From DASYKS01 sp031404815 (GTDB lineage Bacteria > Acidobacteriota > Thermoanaerobaculia > Multivoradales > UBA5704): a stretch of DNA of 64,000 nucleotides. Where the stretch lies: contig JANNIH010000018.1 in the NCBI GenBank assembly GCA_031404815.1, positions 26,907-90,906 on the forward strand, given 5' to 3'. The notes under the pieces are model-generated. The model did not search any database, was not told the DNA's origin, and worked only from the letters and a program-made list of their open reading frames with translations. Position numbers and translations under genes: made by a program. Below are positions 8,206 through 16,236 of this stretch, piece after piece; position 1 is the stretch's first letter; every line of letters starts with the position of its first letter.

Positions 8206-8805
8206 TCAGCTGTTGAATCGAACCATGGCAGTGTCCGCGCCGTCCGCCGCCCAAGCCGCGCAGGCGTCCGCGGCCCGCAGGATCATCGCGGCAACCGTTT
8301 CCCGCTCGTCCACCGCGAACGGCGCGAGGACAAAATCGGCCAGGTTCACCAAAGGTTGCGGATCGATTTCGCCCTCGTTCTCGAGCGGCCGCTCACCGCG
8401 ACCGACCCCGAGGCGGAGCCGGGGAATCTGGTCGGTGCGGAGTTGCTGGAGGATCGATTCGATCCCTCGATGCCCGGCGGGACTACCGCCGCGGCGGAGG
8501 CGCAGACGCCCGAGCGGCAGGGCGACCTCGTCGTAGACGACCAGGATCTCCTCCGGCGCGAAGCCGTGGACTTCGACCAGGCAGCGAGCGGCGTAGCCAC
8601 TCCGATTCATGAAGGTTTGGGGCAAGGCAAGCGTCAGCTCGCCTTGAGACACGACCCGCGAGCCGCACTCGTCGCGCGCCGGCTCATCCTCGAACGACAG
8701 CCCCTGGCGCCGGGCGAACTCTTCGACCACCCGGAATCCAACGTTGTGCCGGGTCTGCCGGTATTGCGAACCCGGGTTGCCCAAGCCGAGGACGAGGCGC
8801 GGCAT
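8206..8805 (-). CDS. pth: Peptidyl-tRNA hydrolase
   Basis: 199 residues. It starts MPRLVLGLGNPGSQYRQTRHNVGF, which includes the catalytic His of HNVGF. The active-site signatures LPQTFMNRSGYAA and VVYDEVALPLGRLRLRRGGSPAGHRGIES are present. It releases tRNA from stalled peptidyl-tRNAs. It lies directly downstream of rplY on the same strand, a widely conserved pairing. Confidence 0.97.
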   Translation of the reverse strand: MPRLVLGLGNPGSQYRQTRHNVGFRVVEEFARRQGLSFEDEPARDECGSRVVSQGELTLALPQTFMNRSGYAARCLVEVHGFAPEEILVVYDEVALPLGRLRLRRGGSPAGHRGIESILQQLRTDQIPRLRLGVGRGERPLENEGEIDPQPLVNLADFVLAPFAVDERETVAAMILRAADACAAWAADGADTAMVRFNS

Positions 8806-8840
8806 CGGTTGCGTTGCAAAAAGAGATGTCGCGCGGGAGT

Positions 8841-8873
8841 CGAGGTCGATCGAATCCCCTTCGATCGACCTCG
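8841..8873 (-). terminator. Strong hairpin between rplY and pth
   Basis: Perfect 14-bp inverted repeat (CGAGGTCGATCGAA and its complement) around a 5-nt loop, inside the 81-bp gap between the rplY stop and the pth start. A run of five T follows about 15 nt later on the minus strand, too far for a classical intrinsic terminator. It may be a partial terminator or an mRNA-stabilising hairpin that sets relative expression of the two genes. Confidence 0.6.
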
Positions 8874-8886
8874 AACCCGCAGCGGA

Positions 8887-9552
8887 CTACTTCTTGTCCT
8901 TCTTCTCTTCCGGCTTCTTCTTCTTGACCACCTCGGGCTCGGCCTTGGCCGCTTCGAGGAGACCTTCGCCACCGGCCGCGGACTGCTCGGCGTGGGTGTG
9001 CGTGCAGGAGACGATCACCCGATCGGCATCCTCCAGCAGTTCGATTCCGGCCGGCAGCTCAAGCTCGTGCGCCTCGACGTGCTGGCCGATGTGGAGCGCG
9101 GTCACGTCGATCGTGATCTTCCTCGGGATGTCCGCCGGCAGGCACTCGACCTGTACTTCGCGGGTCACGAAGTCGATCAGGCCCCCTTCGGTTTTTACCC
9201 CGTACGCGATGCCGATGATCTCGATCGGCACGGTGGTGCGCAGCTTCTCGGTCATCAGGATGCGCTGGAAATCGATGTGCTGGAGGATCCGGGTGATTGG
9301 GTGAACTTTCAGCTCACGCACCATGGCGTGGCGCTCTTGGCCCGAATCGGCCAGTTTCAACAGGAAGATCGGATGGTCGCTACCCGCCTTCTTGAGCAGC
9401 TCGATCATCTGCTTCCTCACCACCTGAATCGAAACGGTCTCACGCTCGCCGCCGTACAGAACGGCAGGTACGACACCGGAGGCCCGCAGGCGCCGGTTCG
9501 CATTTTTGCCGGTTGCTTCGCGCTTCTGGACTTCCACAGTCAATTCGTTCAT
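8887..9552 (-). CDS. rplY: 50S ribosomal protein L25/general stress protein Ctc
   Basis: 221 residues, the long (TL5/Ctc) form. The N-domain begins MNELTVEVQKREATGKNANRRLRASG and binds 5S rRNA. The C-domain (about 95-190) carries HVEAHELELPAGIEL. A Lys/Glu-rich tail ends KKKKPEEKKDKK. It is co-directional with prs upstream (26-bp gap) and pth downstream. Confidence 0.95.
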   Translation of the reverse strand: MNELTVEVQKREATGKNANRRLRASGVVPAVLYGGERETVSIQVVRKQMIELLKKAGSDHPIFLLKLADSGQERHAMVRELKVHPITRILQHIDFQRILMTEKLRTTVPIEIIGIAYGVKTEGGLIDFVTREVQVECLPADIPRKITIDVTALHIGQHVEAHELELPAGIELLEDADRVIVSCTHTHAEQSAAGGEGLLEAAKAEPEVVKKKKPEEKKDKK

Positions 9553-9578
9553 CGCCTTGTCCTCTTTTGCAGCCGCCG

Positions 9579-10520
9579 TCAGACGAACAGCGAGCTCACG
9601 GAGCTGTTTTCGTGAATCCGGCGGATCGCCTCACCGAGCAGCGGGGCGACCGACAGAGTGCGCAACTTCGCCGAACGGGCGAGCTTGGACTCCACCGGGA
9701 TGGTATTCGTGATCAGAACCGATTCGAGCGGGGACGCATTGATCCGGTCGAGCGCCGGACCGGAGAGCACGCCGTGCACCCCGGCGGCCAGAATGCGCTC
9801 CGCACCCTTCTTCCGCAGCGCTTCGACCGTCTTGGTCAGCGTTCCCGCGGTATCGATGATGTCATCGACGATCAGGGCGTTCTTCCCCTCGACGTCGCCG
9901 ATGACGTGCATGACTTCCGCTTCGTTCGGCGCGGTGCGCCGCTTGTCGACGATCGCAAGGCCAACCCCGAGCCTTTTGGCGATCGCGCGCGCCCGCTCGA
10001 CACCGCCCGCATCGGGCGAGACGATCACCAGGTCGGGCACCGGATACGCCTTCATCGCTTCGAGCAGCACCGGCGCTGCGAACAGGTGATCGACCGGAAC
10101 GTCGAAGAACCCTTGAATCTGGTCGGCGTGAAGGTCGAGGGTGAGCACCCGATCGGCGCCCGCGCGCGAGATCAGGTCGGCGACCAGCTTGGCTGTGATC
10201 GGCACCCGCGGCTGGTCTTTCTTGTCCTGGCGGGCGTAGCCGTAATAGGGGATCACCGCGGTCACCCGGGAGGCCGACGAGCGCTTGAACGTGTCGAGCA
10301 GGATCAACAGCTCCATCAAGTTCTCGTTGACCGGCTCGCAGGTCGGCTGAACCACGAAGACATCCGAGCCGCGCACGTTCTCGGTGACCTGACAGAAGAT
10401 CTCACCATCCGAGAAATTCAGGGCCTTGACGTGCCCCGCCTCGAGATGGAGGTATTCGCAGATCTCCTGCACAAGAGCCGGGTGGGCGCGCCCCCCGAAG
10501 ATCTTCAGTTCTCCCGCCAT
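9579..10520 (-). CDS. prs: Ribose-phosphate pyrophosphokinase
   Basis: 313 residues, normal length. It makes PRPP from ribose-5-phosphate and ATP. The flexible-loop YYGYARQDKKDQPR, the PRPP-binding signature VSPDAGGVERARAIAKRLG and the ALIVDDIIDTAGT loop are all present. DLHADQIQGFFDVPVDHL is the family's Mg/ATP region. It is followed by rplY and pth and preceded by tRNA-Gln and spoVG. Confidence 0.97.
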   Translation of the reverse strand: MAGELKIFGGRAHPALVQEICEYLHLEAGHVKALNFSDGEIFCQVTENVRGSDVFVVQPTCEPVNENLMELLILLDTFKRSSASRVTAVIPYYGYARQDKKDQPRVPITAKLVADLISRAGADRVLTLDLHADQIQGFFDVPVDHLFAAPVLLEAMKAYPVPDLVIVSPDAGGVERARAIAKRLGVGLAIVDKRRTAPNEAEVMHVIGDVEGKNALIVDDIIDTAGTLTKTVEALRKKGAERILAAGVHGVLSGPALDRINASPLESVLITNTIPVESKLARSAKLRTLSVAPLLGEAIRRIHENSSVSSLFV

Positions 10521-10566
10521 GTACGACCTCGCTCCTCTCGCCGTGGGGCCGACCCACGAATTTGGT

Positions 10567-10637
10567 TGGGGCGGGAGGATTCGAACCTCCGTATGCCAGA
10601 GCCAAAGTCTGGTGCCTTACCGCTTGGCGACGCCCCA
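10567..10637 (-). tRNA. tRNA-Gln (anticodon TTG)
   Basis: The minus strand folds as a 71-nt cloverleaf: acceptor TGGGGCG/CGCCCCA, anticodon stem CCAGA/TCTGG with loop CTTTGGC (anticodon TTG, reading CAA), and T-arm GGAGG-TTCGAAT-CCTCC. CCA is not encoded. It lies between spoVG and prs, a position where tRNA-Gln is common in several phyla. Confidence 0.96.
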
Positions 10638-10685
10638 GTTCCTTCGCGGTGACCTCGACATCCCTGCTTCTGCTGCCGCCTACTT

Positions 10686-11084
10686 CTACTCCACACTCCA
10701 GAACGAATCGCTCAAGTGTAGCTCTTCGAGCTCCGCGAGCGTCTTTGGCTCGGGCGCTTTGGCCTCCGCCGGAGCGGTGGCCGTACCGATCGAAGTGATC
10801 ACCGGGCTTGCGCCCCCCACCGGGGCGCCCGGATCGGTCGACTGACTAAACGCAGCCAGGATCCGATCCTCGATCGAGCGCCGCGCCTCGTTGTTGAGCG
10901 GGTGCGCGATGTCCTTGAATTCCCCGTTCTTCTTCTTGCGGCTCGGCATGCTGATGAACAGGCCGTCCCGCCCCTGGATGATCTTGATGTCATTGACCAT
11001 GAAGCAGTGGTCGAAGACGATCGATACGAAGGCCCTGAGCTTCTCTTCGTGGATCGGAAAGACCTTGACCTCCGTGATCTCCAT
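10686..11084 (-). CDS. spoVG: SpoVG family RNA/DNA-binding regulator
   Basis: 132 residues. The first ~85 are classic SpoVG: MEITEVKVFPIHEEKLRAF, VNDIKIIQGRDGLFISMPSR and FKDIAHPLNNEARRSIEDRI. The C-terminus is an Ala/Pro-rich tail ending LHLSDSFWSVE. SpoVG proteins bind nucleic acid and regulate post-transcriptionally in Firmicutes and spirochaetes; the role here is unknown. It lies upstream of tRNA-Gln and prs, and its 5' side is the start of the accessory island. Confidence 0.93.
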   Translation of the reverse strand: MEITEVKVFPIHEEKLRAFVSIVFDHCFMVNDIKIIQGRDGLFISMPSRKKKNGEFKDIAHPLNNEARRSIEDRILAAFSQSTDPGAPVGGASPVITSIGTATAPAEAKAPEPKTLAELEELHLSDSFWSVE

Positions 11085-11153
11085 GGCCGCGTCCCCTCAT
11101 CGCCCCTGCGCTCCACCGCCTCGCACCCGAGCCGGCGACCGCAACCTAAGATA

Positions 11154-11188
11154 CTCGGGAATGTCCCGAGGCGCCGCTTTACGCGGCG
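11154..11188. promoter_or_regulatory. Double hairpin upstream of spoVG
   Basis: Two adjacent inverted repeats: CTCGGGA-ATG-TCCCGAG (11154-11170) and CGCCGC-TTTAC-GCGGCG (11172-11188). They lie 70-105 bp upstream of the spoVG start and could be its leader structure or a terminator for transcription entering from the island. No T-tract follows on either strand. Apart from these and the doubtful small gene at 11333, the stretch 11085-11522 shows nothing I recognise. Confidence 0.4.
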
Positions 11189-11332
11189 ACACAAACACCC
11201 CGCACGGAACCCTTCGGTCCGGAGGGGTTGATCGGAAGCAATCTAGGAGGCGGGGCGAGGGTCTCCCCTCTTTCCGCGGCCCGTAATCCTAGAGGTGAGG
11301 GGCCGGGCTGTCAAACGTGAGGAGGTTTAGAA

Positions 11333-11575
11333 GTGCCCCGGCGGCTCGCTGAAGTGTCGGCGGGCGGGTCGTTGGGCCTCGTCCGCGACTACCGCAACCT
11401 CAAGAAGGTCCTCGGGATGAATGAGCTTGGCGTCGGCGAGGATCTACGGATCGTTCTGCGGGAACGACTGGGCACCCGCCGGCCCGGCGCCATAGTGTTC
11501 GGAAAGCGAAACTGCGAGCCGGCCCATCGTTTGCCCTGTCGGGCAGCCGTTTGCCGAGCCGGGAAGCCGCTCTAG
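11333..11575 (+). CDS. Possible small protein running into the repeat array
   Basis: An 80-codon frame with a GTG start preceded by GAGGAGG about 8 bases away, a good ribosome site. The first ~65 residues (MPRRLAEVSAGGSLGLVRDY and onward) look like ordinary basic protein; the last ~15 are encoded by the first units of the 20-bp array. No family is recognised. It could be a decayed gene fragment. Its only support is the ribosome site and an open frame in GC-rich DNA. Confidence 0.25.
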   Translation: MPRRLAEVSAGGSLGLVRDYRNLKKVLGMNELGVGEDLRIVLRERLGTRRPGAIVFGKRNCEPAHRLPCRAAVCRAGKPL

Positions 11576-11900
11576 GAGCCGGTAAGCGGCTTGCGCGGCC
11601 AGGAAGCCGCTTGCTTCGGCCCAAAGCCGCTTTCTGGACGGGGCAGCCGCTCTGCTGGATCGGGAAGCCGCTTCCTGCGGCGCAAAGCCGCTTGCTGCGG
11701 CCTAAAGCCGCTTTCTGCGGCGGGAAGCTGCTTTGCTGGATCGGGAAGCCGCTTGCTGCGGCGTAACGCCGCTTTCTGGACTGAGAAGCCGCTTGCGGAG
11801 GGTGGAAGCCGTTTGCGGAGCCCGGCAGCCGCTTCGTGGGACGAGAAGCGAACTTGCGGGCCGGGAAGCCGTCTCCCGACCCTGAGAGGCGCTTGCCCTC
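11523..11900. repeat. Degenerate 20-21-bp tandem repeat array (array 1)
   Basis: About 18 head-to-tail units built on AAGCCGCTTGCTGCGGCC. Unit length is almost always 20 bp, with a few of 21. The core AAGCCGCTT is the best-kept part; the second half varies (CTGCGGC, CTGGATC, GCGGAGC types). There are no unique spacers, so it is not CRISPR. It begins inside the 3' end of a doubtful small frame and stops 4 bp short of the stop codon of the first XRE-TPR gene. The core is itself near-palindromic (reverse complement AAGCGGCTT). Function unknown. Confidence 0.85.
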
Positions 11901-11904
11901 ACCG

Positions 11905-13374
11905 TCAGCTCGCCTCAGGCGCAGTCACCCGCTTTCCCCCCCGCTCGATCGCTTGGGCCAGCGCGCGGGCCTGGGCTGCGGTCGCGGCTTCGCGTTCCAC
12001 GGCGGCGACGAACAGGCGGTAGCTGGCGAGCGTTTCGCGTTTCAGTCCCAGCGATTCGAAGATCGGTTTCATGGTGCGGACGAGCGTGCGGACTTTCGCG
12101 GTGCGGCAATCCTCCAGGAGGATCACCGCTTCATCCAAGCCGACGACCGCCGCGTCGGCGAAGAGTTTGAGGATGGTGAATTCATCCCGGGCTGCCGAGA
12201 GTTCGGCGAGCGCCTCGTTCCATCGCCTCAGGCCCGCGAGCACCTCGCCCGAAAGAACCCGGGTGCGCAATTGGTCGAGGTCGTTACCCAGCTCCGCCGC
12301 GAGCTGCCGCAGCTCGGGCAGCAGCGCCTCCGCCTCGGGCGACCGGTACAGTTGGACCAAGCACTTGACCCAATTGAAGCGCAGCATCCACCGGTATCGC
12401 AATCCCCCTTCGCCACGTTCGATCGCGGGCCGCGCCTCTTCGAGTGCGAGGAGCGCCCGCTCCGGTTGTCCCGCCTGCTCCAAGGTTGCCGCTTGTTTCA
12501 GCAGGATCCTCGATCGAGAGGATGGCTCGCAGATGACGAGCGCCCGATCGAGCAGTGCGAGAGACTCGCTAAATTCCCCTTCGTCACGCCGAAAGGACGC
12601 TTCGAGATCCAAAGCCCGGGCCTCCTCGAACCAACCGGGTGCTTCCCTCCTGCCAAGAATATAGAGAGTTCGGGACCGAGCGAAGGATGCATCGGCCGTG
12701 GGGAACTCATTGGCAATTCTCCAGGAATTGCCGACGAAGGCCCACGCATAGCCCATTGCTTTCGATCGTTTCGCTTCCGACCCCGGAATCCGCTCGGCGA
12801 CCCGCAACGCGAGCTTCGACCAATGGAGGGAGTCTTCGGCGTTTCTGGCCGCCGCGCTCACGCTCTCGTTGCACAGCCGCTCACACAACGCGGCACTACG
12901 ATAGTGGCGACCGCTAGTGACGACCAGAAGCCGTTCGTCGAACGTGTAGGGAAGGAGCCGCAGGCAGAGCAACTCTGCTTCGGCGCGATCCTCCGCCGTT
13001 GGGGGCCGTTCCTCTCTTTGAGGAAGTTCGTCGGGAACGGAAAGCACGGCGAGGGCCGGGGCAAGCATCGCCGCGAACCGGCTCGCCACCTCCGCGCCCA
13101 GCGCGTCCTCTAAATCTGCGGCGGACCCTGCCGGCCGATCCGTAGCGCCCTCGAGCACCCGGTACGCCGAGACGAACCCCTCGGCGAAGTCGGGAGGGAC
13201 TTCGATCGCGCTGAATATTTTCTCCTTCACCGCCGAGGGTGCGCCCCCCTCCCTTTCGTAGCGAGAGAGAGCGCTCGGATCGATCTTCGCCTTGCGGGCC
13301 AGGTCGCCCTGCTTCCAACCCTTGAGCCCCCGAGCGACCCGAATCTGGGCCGCCAGCTCGTCCTTGGTGCTCAT
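11905..13374 (-). CDS. XRE-family HTH regulator with TPR-like C-terminus (paralogue 1)
   Basis: 489 residues from the ATG at 13372-13374, preceded by GGGAGG. The HTH (about 10-65) includes GLKGWKQGDLARKAKIDPSALSRYE. The rest is helical repeats resembling TPRs, e.g. SLALLDRALVICEPSSRSR and ERALLALEEARPAIERGEGG. It is clearly paralogous to the gene at 13922-15358: both share QAATLEQ, ARPAIERGEGG, RYRWML and AVVGLDEA. It is divergent from the small secreted protein gene with 149 bp between. The HTH-plus-TPR layout resembles RRNPP peptide-pheromone receptors; that role is inference. No membrane segment, so cytoplasmic. Confidence 0.85.
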   Translation of the reverse strand: MSTKDELAAQIRVARGLKGWKQGDLARKAKIDPSALSRYEREGGAPSAVKEKIFSAIEVPPDFAEGFVSAYRVLEGATDRPAGSAADLEDALGAEVASRFAAMLAPALAVLSVPDELPQREERPPTAEDRAEAELLCLRLLPYTFDERLLVVTSGRHYRSAALCERLCNESVSAAARNAEDSLHWSKLALRVAERIPGSEAKRSKAMGYAWAFVGNSWRIANEFPTADASFARSRTLYILGRREAPGWFEEARALDLEASFRRDEGEFSESLALLDRALVICEPSSRSRILLKQAATLEQAGQPERALLALEEARPAIERGEGGLRYRWMLRFNWVKCLVQLYRSPEAEALLPELRQLAAELGNDLDQLRTRVLSGEVLAGLRRWNEALAELSAARDEFTILKLFADAAVVGLDEAVILLEDCRTAKVRTLVRTMKPIFESLGLKRETLASYRLFVAAVEREAATAAQARALAQAIERGGKRVTAPEAS

Positions 13375-13431
13375 CGGAACCTCCCAGAAGGAGCCGCTCG
13401 CCGCCCGCCCGTGCATGCCCCATGATTCCTG

Positions 13432-13454
13432 CGCGACATTTGTCCTACGCGACA
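13432..13454 (+). promoter_or_regulatory. Direct repeat CGCGACA x2 in the divergent promoter region
   Basis: CGCGACA occurs at 13432-13438 and 13448-13454, 16 bp apart, between XRE-TPR 1 and the secreted-peptide gene, 70 bp before the peptide ATG. A similar pair (CGTGACA/CGTGACT, 15 bp apart) lies upstream of XRE-TPR 2 at 15402-15423. The shared pattern at both divergent regions suggests a common operator, perhaps for the XRE proteins themselves. Confidence 0.4.
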
Positions 13455-13523
13455 CTTTCATTTTCGAGGGGCTCGGGCCGGCACTTCCGCCTACCCGCCG
13501 CCCTCGAAATTCAAGGAGACCCC

Positions 13524-13868
13524 ATGAACCTCTCCCCGCAACGCCGCCTCCAGTGCTCCGTCGCCACCGTCCTGCTCCTGCTCGCCTTCCTCGCCCTGCC
13601 CGCCGGGGCCTCGCCGAGGGACTGGTCCTTCTTCTCCTCCCCTTGGAGCCTGCTCTTGGCGCTCTGGGAAGAGTTGGGCGCAGTGGTCGATCCCAGCGGC
13701 CAGCCGAGCGACATCGGCATCGAAGCCGATCCTGGCGGTCGCACGGCAGCCGGCATAGTGGTCGGCAACCTTGGCGCGGTCGTCGATCCTAACGGACAGC
13801 CAGCCGCAAATCCCTGTTCTCAAGAACTCGGTGCTGTGGTGGACCCGGACGGCCAACCCAACCATTGA
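13524..13868 (+). CDS. Small secreted protein with LGAVVDPxGQP repeats
   Basis: 114 residues from the ATG at 13524, preceded by AAGGAG. Residues 1-29 form a signal peptide (basic MNLSPQRRLQ, hydrophobic VATVLLLLAFLALPAGA), with likely cleavage near PAGA-SPRDW. The mature part has three copies of LGAVVDPxGQP at about 51-61, 83-93 and 102-112 (x = S, N, D), and a degenerate fourth, GIEADPGGR, at 65-73. The last copy ends 2 residues from the C-terminus. It is bracketed by two paralogous XRE-TPR genes, divergent from one and convergent with the other. Such multicopy repeats resemble peptide-signal precursors, but a structural or surface role is equally open. No known family recognised. Confidence 0.72.
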   Translation: MNLSPQRRLQCSVATVLLLLAFLALPAGASPRDWSFFSSPWSLLLALWEELGAVVDPSGQPSDIGIEADPGGRTAAGIVVGNLGAVVDPNGQPAANPCSQELGAVVDPDGQPNH

Positions 13869-13921
13869 GTGGATTTACCCTTCGGCGGTTCAACCCTGGG
13901 AGCGCTCTCCGCCGGGGGGGC

Positions 13922-15358
13922 CTAGCCACGGCGAGGCAACCGGCAGATGCAGCGGGCGGCTTCCCTAGCCATGGCGACCGTCGCCGCGTCGCGCTCCACG
14001 GCTTGGAGGAACAGCCGCACGGTCGCAAGCGATTCGCGTTCGAGGCGGAGAGCGTCGAAGGTCGGGCGCATTTGTTGAGTCAGCGCCCGCACCTCGACGT
14101 TTCGACCCTCGCCGAGAAGAATCGCCGCCTCGTCAAGACCAACGACCGCGGAGTCCGCGGGCAAGGACCGTGCGGCAAATTCCAATCGAGCCGCTTCGAG
14201 CTCCGCCAATGCGGCGGCCGGATGTCCGGTAAGCCCCAGCACTTCGCCGCCCAGCGCGCGCATTCGCAGTCGATCGAGGTCGTTGCCGATCTCCCTGGCG
14301 AGCGTACGCACTTCGGGAAGCCGGGCTTCCGCCTCGGCGCCCCTGTCCAGGTGAACCAGGCACTTCACCACGTTGAAATGGAGCATCCAGCGATACCGGG
14401 AGCCCCCTTCGCCGCGTTCGATCGCCGGCCGCGCCTCAGCCAGTGCGGCAAGTGCCTTTTCAGGCTCACCATCCTGCTCCAGGGTCGCCGCCTGTTGGAG
14501 AAGAATCCGAGAACGGGCCGAAGGCCAGCACGTTTGGAACGCACGGCCGAGCAGAATCAGCGCTTCTCCGAATCGCCCTTGGTCGCGCCGAAGCGACGCC
14601 TCCAGGTCCAGCGGTCGGGCCGAGTCGAAATACTCCGGCTCCTCGCCCGCGCCTACCCCGCAAAATTCGCAGGACGACGTGAACGCCCGGTCCGCTTCCC
14701 CGAACCCGTTGCTTACCCTGCGCGCGTTGCCGACGAAAGCCCAAGCTTGGCCCCGCCGCCCTGCTCGCTGCGCTTCCGTCCCCGGCGCCAACTCCGCGAC
14801 CCTCAACGCGAGATCCGCCAGCTCGACCGAATCCGACGCGCGCTTCGGGGCCGCATTGACGCTCTCGTCGCACAGCCGGGCGATGAACGCCGAGGTCAGG
14901 AACTCGTCGCAGGTCTCGACCCGCAGGAGCCGCTCCTTCTGGGGCCGCGTGGCCAGCTCCTTCCAGAGCCGTTCCGCCTCTTCCTTCGCCTCCGCAACTT
15001 CGATGGCCCGGACCCTCGACTCCAGAAAAGCGCGCGTATCGCGCAGGGCCGCATCGAATTGCTTGGCGAGCCGGGCGCGGCGGCTGCCGGGGGCGGGCGG
15101 CGCGAAACCTGAGTTGCGGCGTTCGAAGATCAACGTCGCCAAATGGACGGCGGCCTCGAATTCCTCGGGGGTGATTTCGAGGATTGCCTTTGCCGCTTCC
15201 TGCTTCTCGTCCGACAGCTCGGAGAGTCCCTTTTCGATCCGATGGAGCGTGTTGCGCGAAAGGCCCAAGGCACGGGCAAATTTCCCCTGGTTCCACCCGA
15301 GGACGGAACATAGAGCCTTGAACGCGCTCGGCAGGACCGGGGCCAACGTGCGGGGCAT
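13922..15358 (-). CDS. XRE-family HTH regulator with TPR-like C-terminus (paralogue 2)
   Basis: 478 residues from the ATG at 15356-15358; a TTG 18 bases upstream is also in frame. The HTH (about 12-65) contains VLGWNQGKFARALGLSRNTLHRIEKG. The helical-repeat C-terminus parallels paralogue 1, with ILLQQAATLEQDGEPEKALA, ARPAIERGEGGSRYRWML and DSAVVGLDEAAILL. An inserted region (about 95-135) rich in Arg/Glu is absent from paralogue 1. It is convergent with the secreted repeat-peptide gene, 53 bp away. Likely a cytoplasmic DNA-binding receptor; the ligand is unknown. Confidence 0.85.
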   Translation of the reverse strand: MPRTLAPVLPSAFKALCSVLGWNQGKFARALGLSRNTLHRIEKGLSELSDEKQEAAKAILEITPEEFEAAVHLATLIFERRNSGFAPPAPGSRRARLAKQFDAALRDTRAFLESRVRAIEVAEAKEEAERLWKELATRPQKERLLRVETCDEFLTSAFIARLCDESVNAAPKRASDSVELADLALRVAELAPGTEAQRAGRRGQAWAFVGNARRVSNGFGEADRAFTSSCEFCGVGAGEEPEYFDSARPLDLEASLRRDQGRFGEALILLGRAFQTCWPSARSRILLQQAATLEQDGEPEKALAALAEARPAIERGEGGSRYRWMLHFNVVKCLVHLDRGAEAEARLPEVRTLAREIGNDLDRLRMRALGGEVLGLTGHPAAALAELEAARLEFAARSLPADSAVVGLDEAAILLGEGRNVEVRALTQQMRPTFDALRLERESLATVRLFLQAVERDAATVAMAREAARCICRLPRRG

Positions 15359-15401
15359 CGAGGAATCTCTTTGCAAAGTAGTGTGCGCGCCAAGCGCTTA
15401 G

Positions 15402-15423
15402 CGTGACACGGATTTGCGTGACT
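15402..15423 (+). promoter_or_regulatory. Direct repeat CGTGACA/CGTGACT upstream of XRE-TPR 2
   Basis: CGTGACA (15402-15408) and CGTGACT (15417-15423), 15 bp apart, 44 bp upstream of the XRE-TPR 2 start and 154 bp before the TPR gene at 15577. It matches the CGCGACA pair at 13432-13454 in sequence, orientation and spacing, so one regulator may bind both. Confidence 0.4.
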
Positions 15424-15576
15424 TTCGGCCACTCGAAACGCCGGCCGCGCCCGCCCGGAAAGCCTAGGGACGAAACCCCGGCGCTTTCTGGCGCATTTGC
15501 ACCACGATGTACCTGTGGCGTGAAATTTCGCCAAACTTCAGGCTTTGCCGCGCAGCTCGTGCGTATCGTCTTTCGC

Positions 15577-16236
15577 ATGGTCGACGCACCACAACGCACC
15601 TCCGGCAAGCGTCGGCCCCTCTTCGCGCCGGGCGCACGGTCGAGTTTGGCCGCGCGCCCTCTTTTTCCCGCACCGGCGTCACCCCCAACCCAAGCTGCAA
15701 ACGAAGACGGCCCTTCCCGATCGGCCCCCTCCCATCCGGGAGACCGTCTTCGTCCCGCCGAGGATTCGCGTTTGAGCCAGGCCGATCCCGCCCTTCTCCA
15801 CCGCTTCGCCCGGAGGCTCATGTACCGCGGCGAGCAGGCAACCTATGAAGGCGACTTCCGTGAAGCCGCCTTTCACTTCGAGCGGGCAGCTTTGGGGTAC
15901 GAGACCCTGGGCGACCCGTTTCCCGCCGCCGAAGCGACGCTCGAGCTCGGCCGTTGTCTCCTCTATTTGCGGCGCCCCGAGTGGTTGCCCAAGCTCGCCG
16001 GCCGCCTTGCCAACGTTGCGACCGAAGAAGCCGCCTCGTTGCCGCCGGGCGGATTGGTCACCCTTCTCGTCTGGGCCGCGATCCTGCGTAAAGGCGACGC
16101 CGAACCGCTGGCGCTCGTTCAACTGATTCGCGCGCGCCGCCGGGCGCGCAGCGCCACCGACCCCCAACCACCCCATCAGAAGCCCGAGGAATGGGCCTCG
16201 TGGGAATGGCAAAGGCGAGGCCGGTTCGGTGAATGA
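15577..16236 (+). CDS. TPR-like protein of unknown function
   Basis: 219 residues from the ATG at 15577; the frame is open further upstream, so the start is uncertain. The N-terminal ~70 residues are Pro/Arg/Ser-rich and probably disordered. Then RRLMYRGEQATYEGDFREAA and HFERAALGYETLGDPFPAAE form a clear TPR-like helix pair. The end (KPEEWASWEWQRRG) is polar. It overlaps the next gene by 8 bp, is divergent from XRE-TPR 2, and may belong to the same regulatory unit. Confidence 0.6.
   Translation: MVDAPQRTSGKRRPLFAPGARSSLAARPLFPAPASPPTQAANEDGPSRSAPSHPGDRLRPAEDSRLSQADPALLHRFARRLMYRGEQATYEGDFREAAFHFERAALGYETLGDPFPAAEATLELGRCLLYLRRPEWLPKLAGRLANVATEEAASLPPGGLVTLLVWAAILRKGDAEPLALVQLIRARRRARSATDPQPPHQKPEEWASWEWQRRGRFGE

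Noticed and set aside
11551..12022. Heptad-like repeat proteins encoded by array 1
   Set aside because: Unit length is mostly 20 bp, so the frame changes at each unit; no ribosome site and no conserved peptide period.
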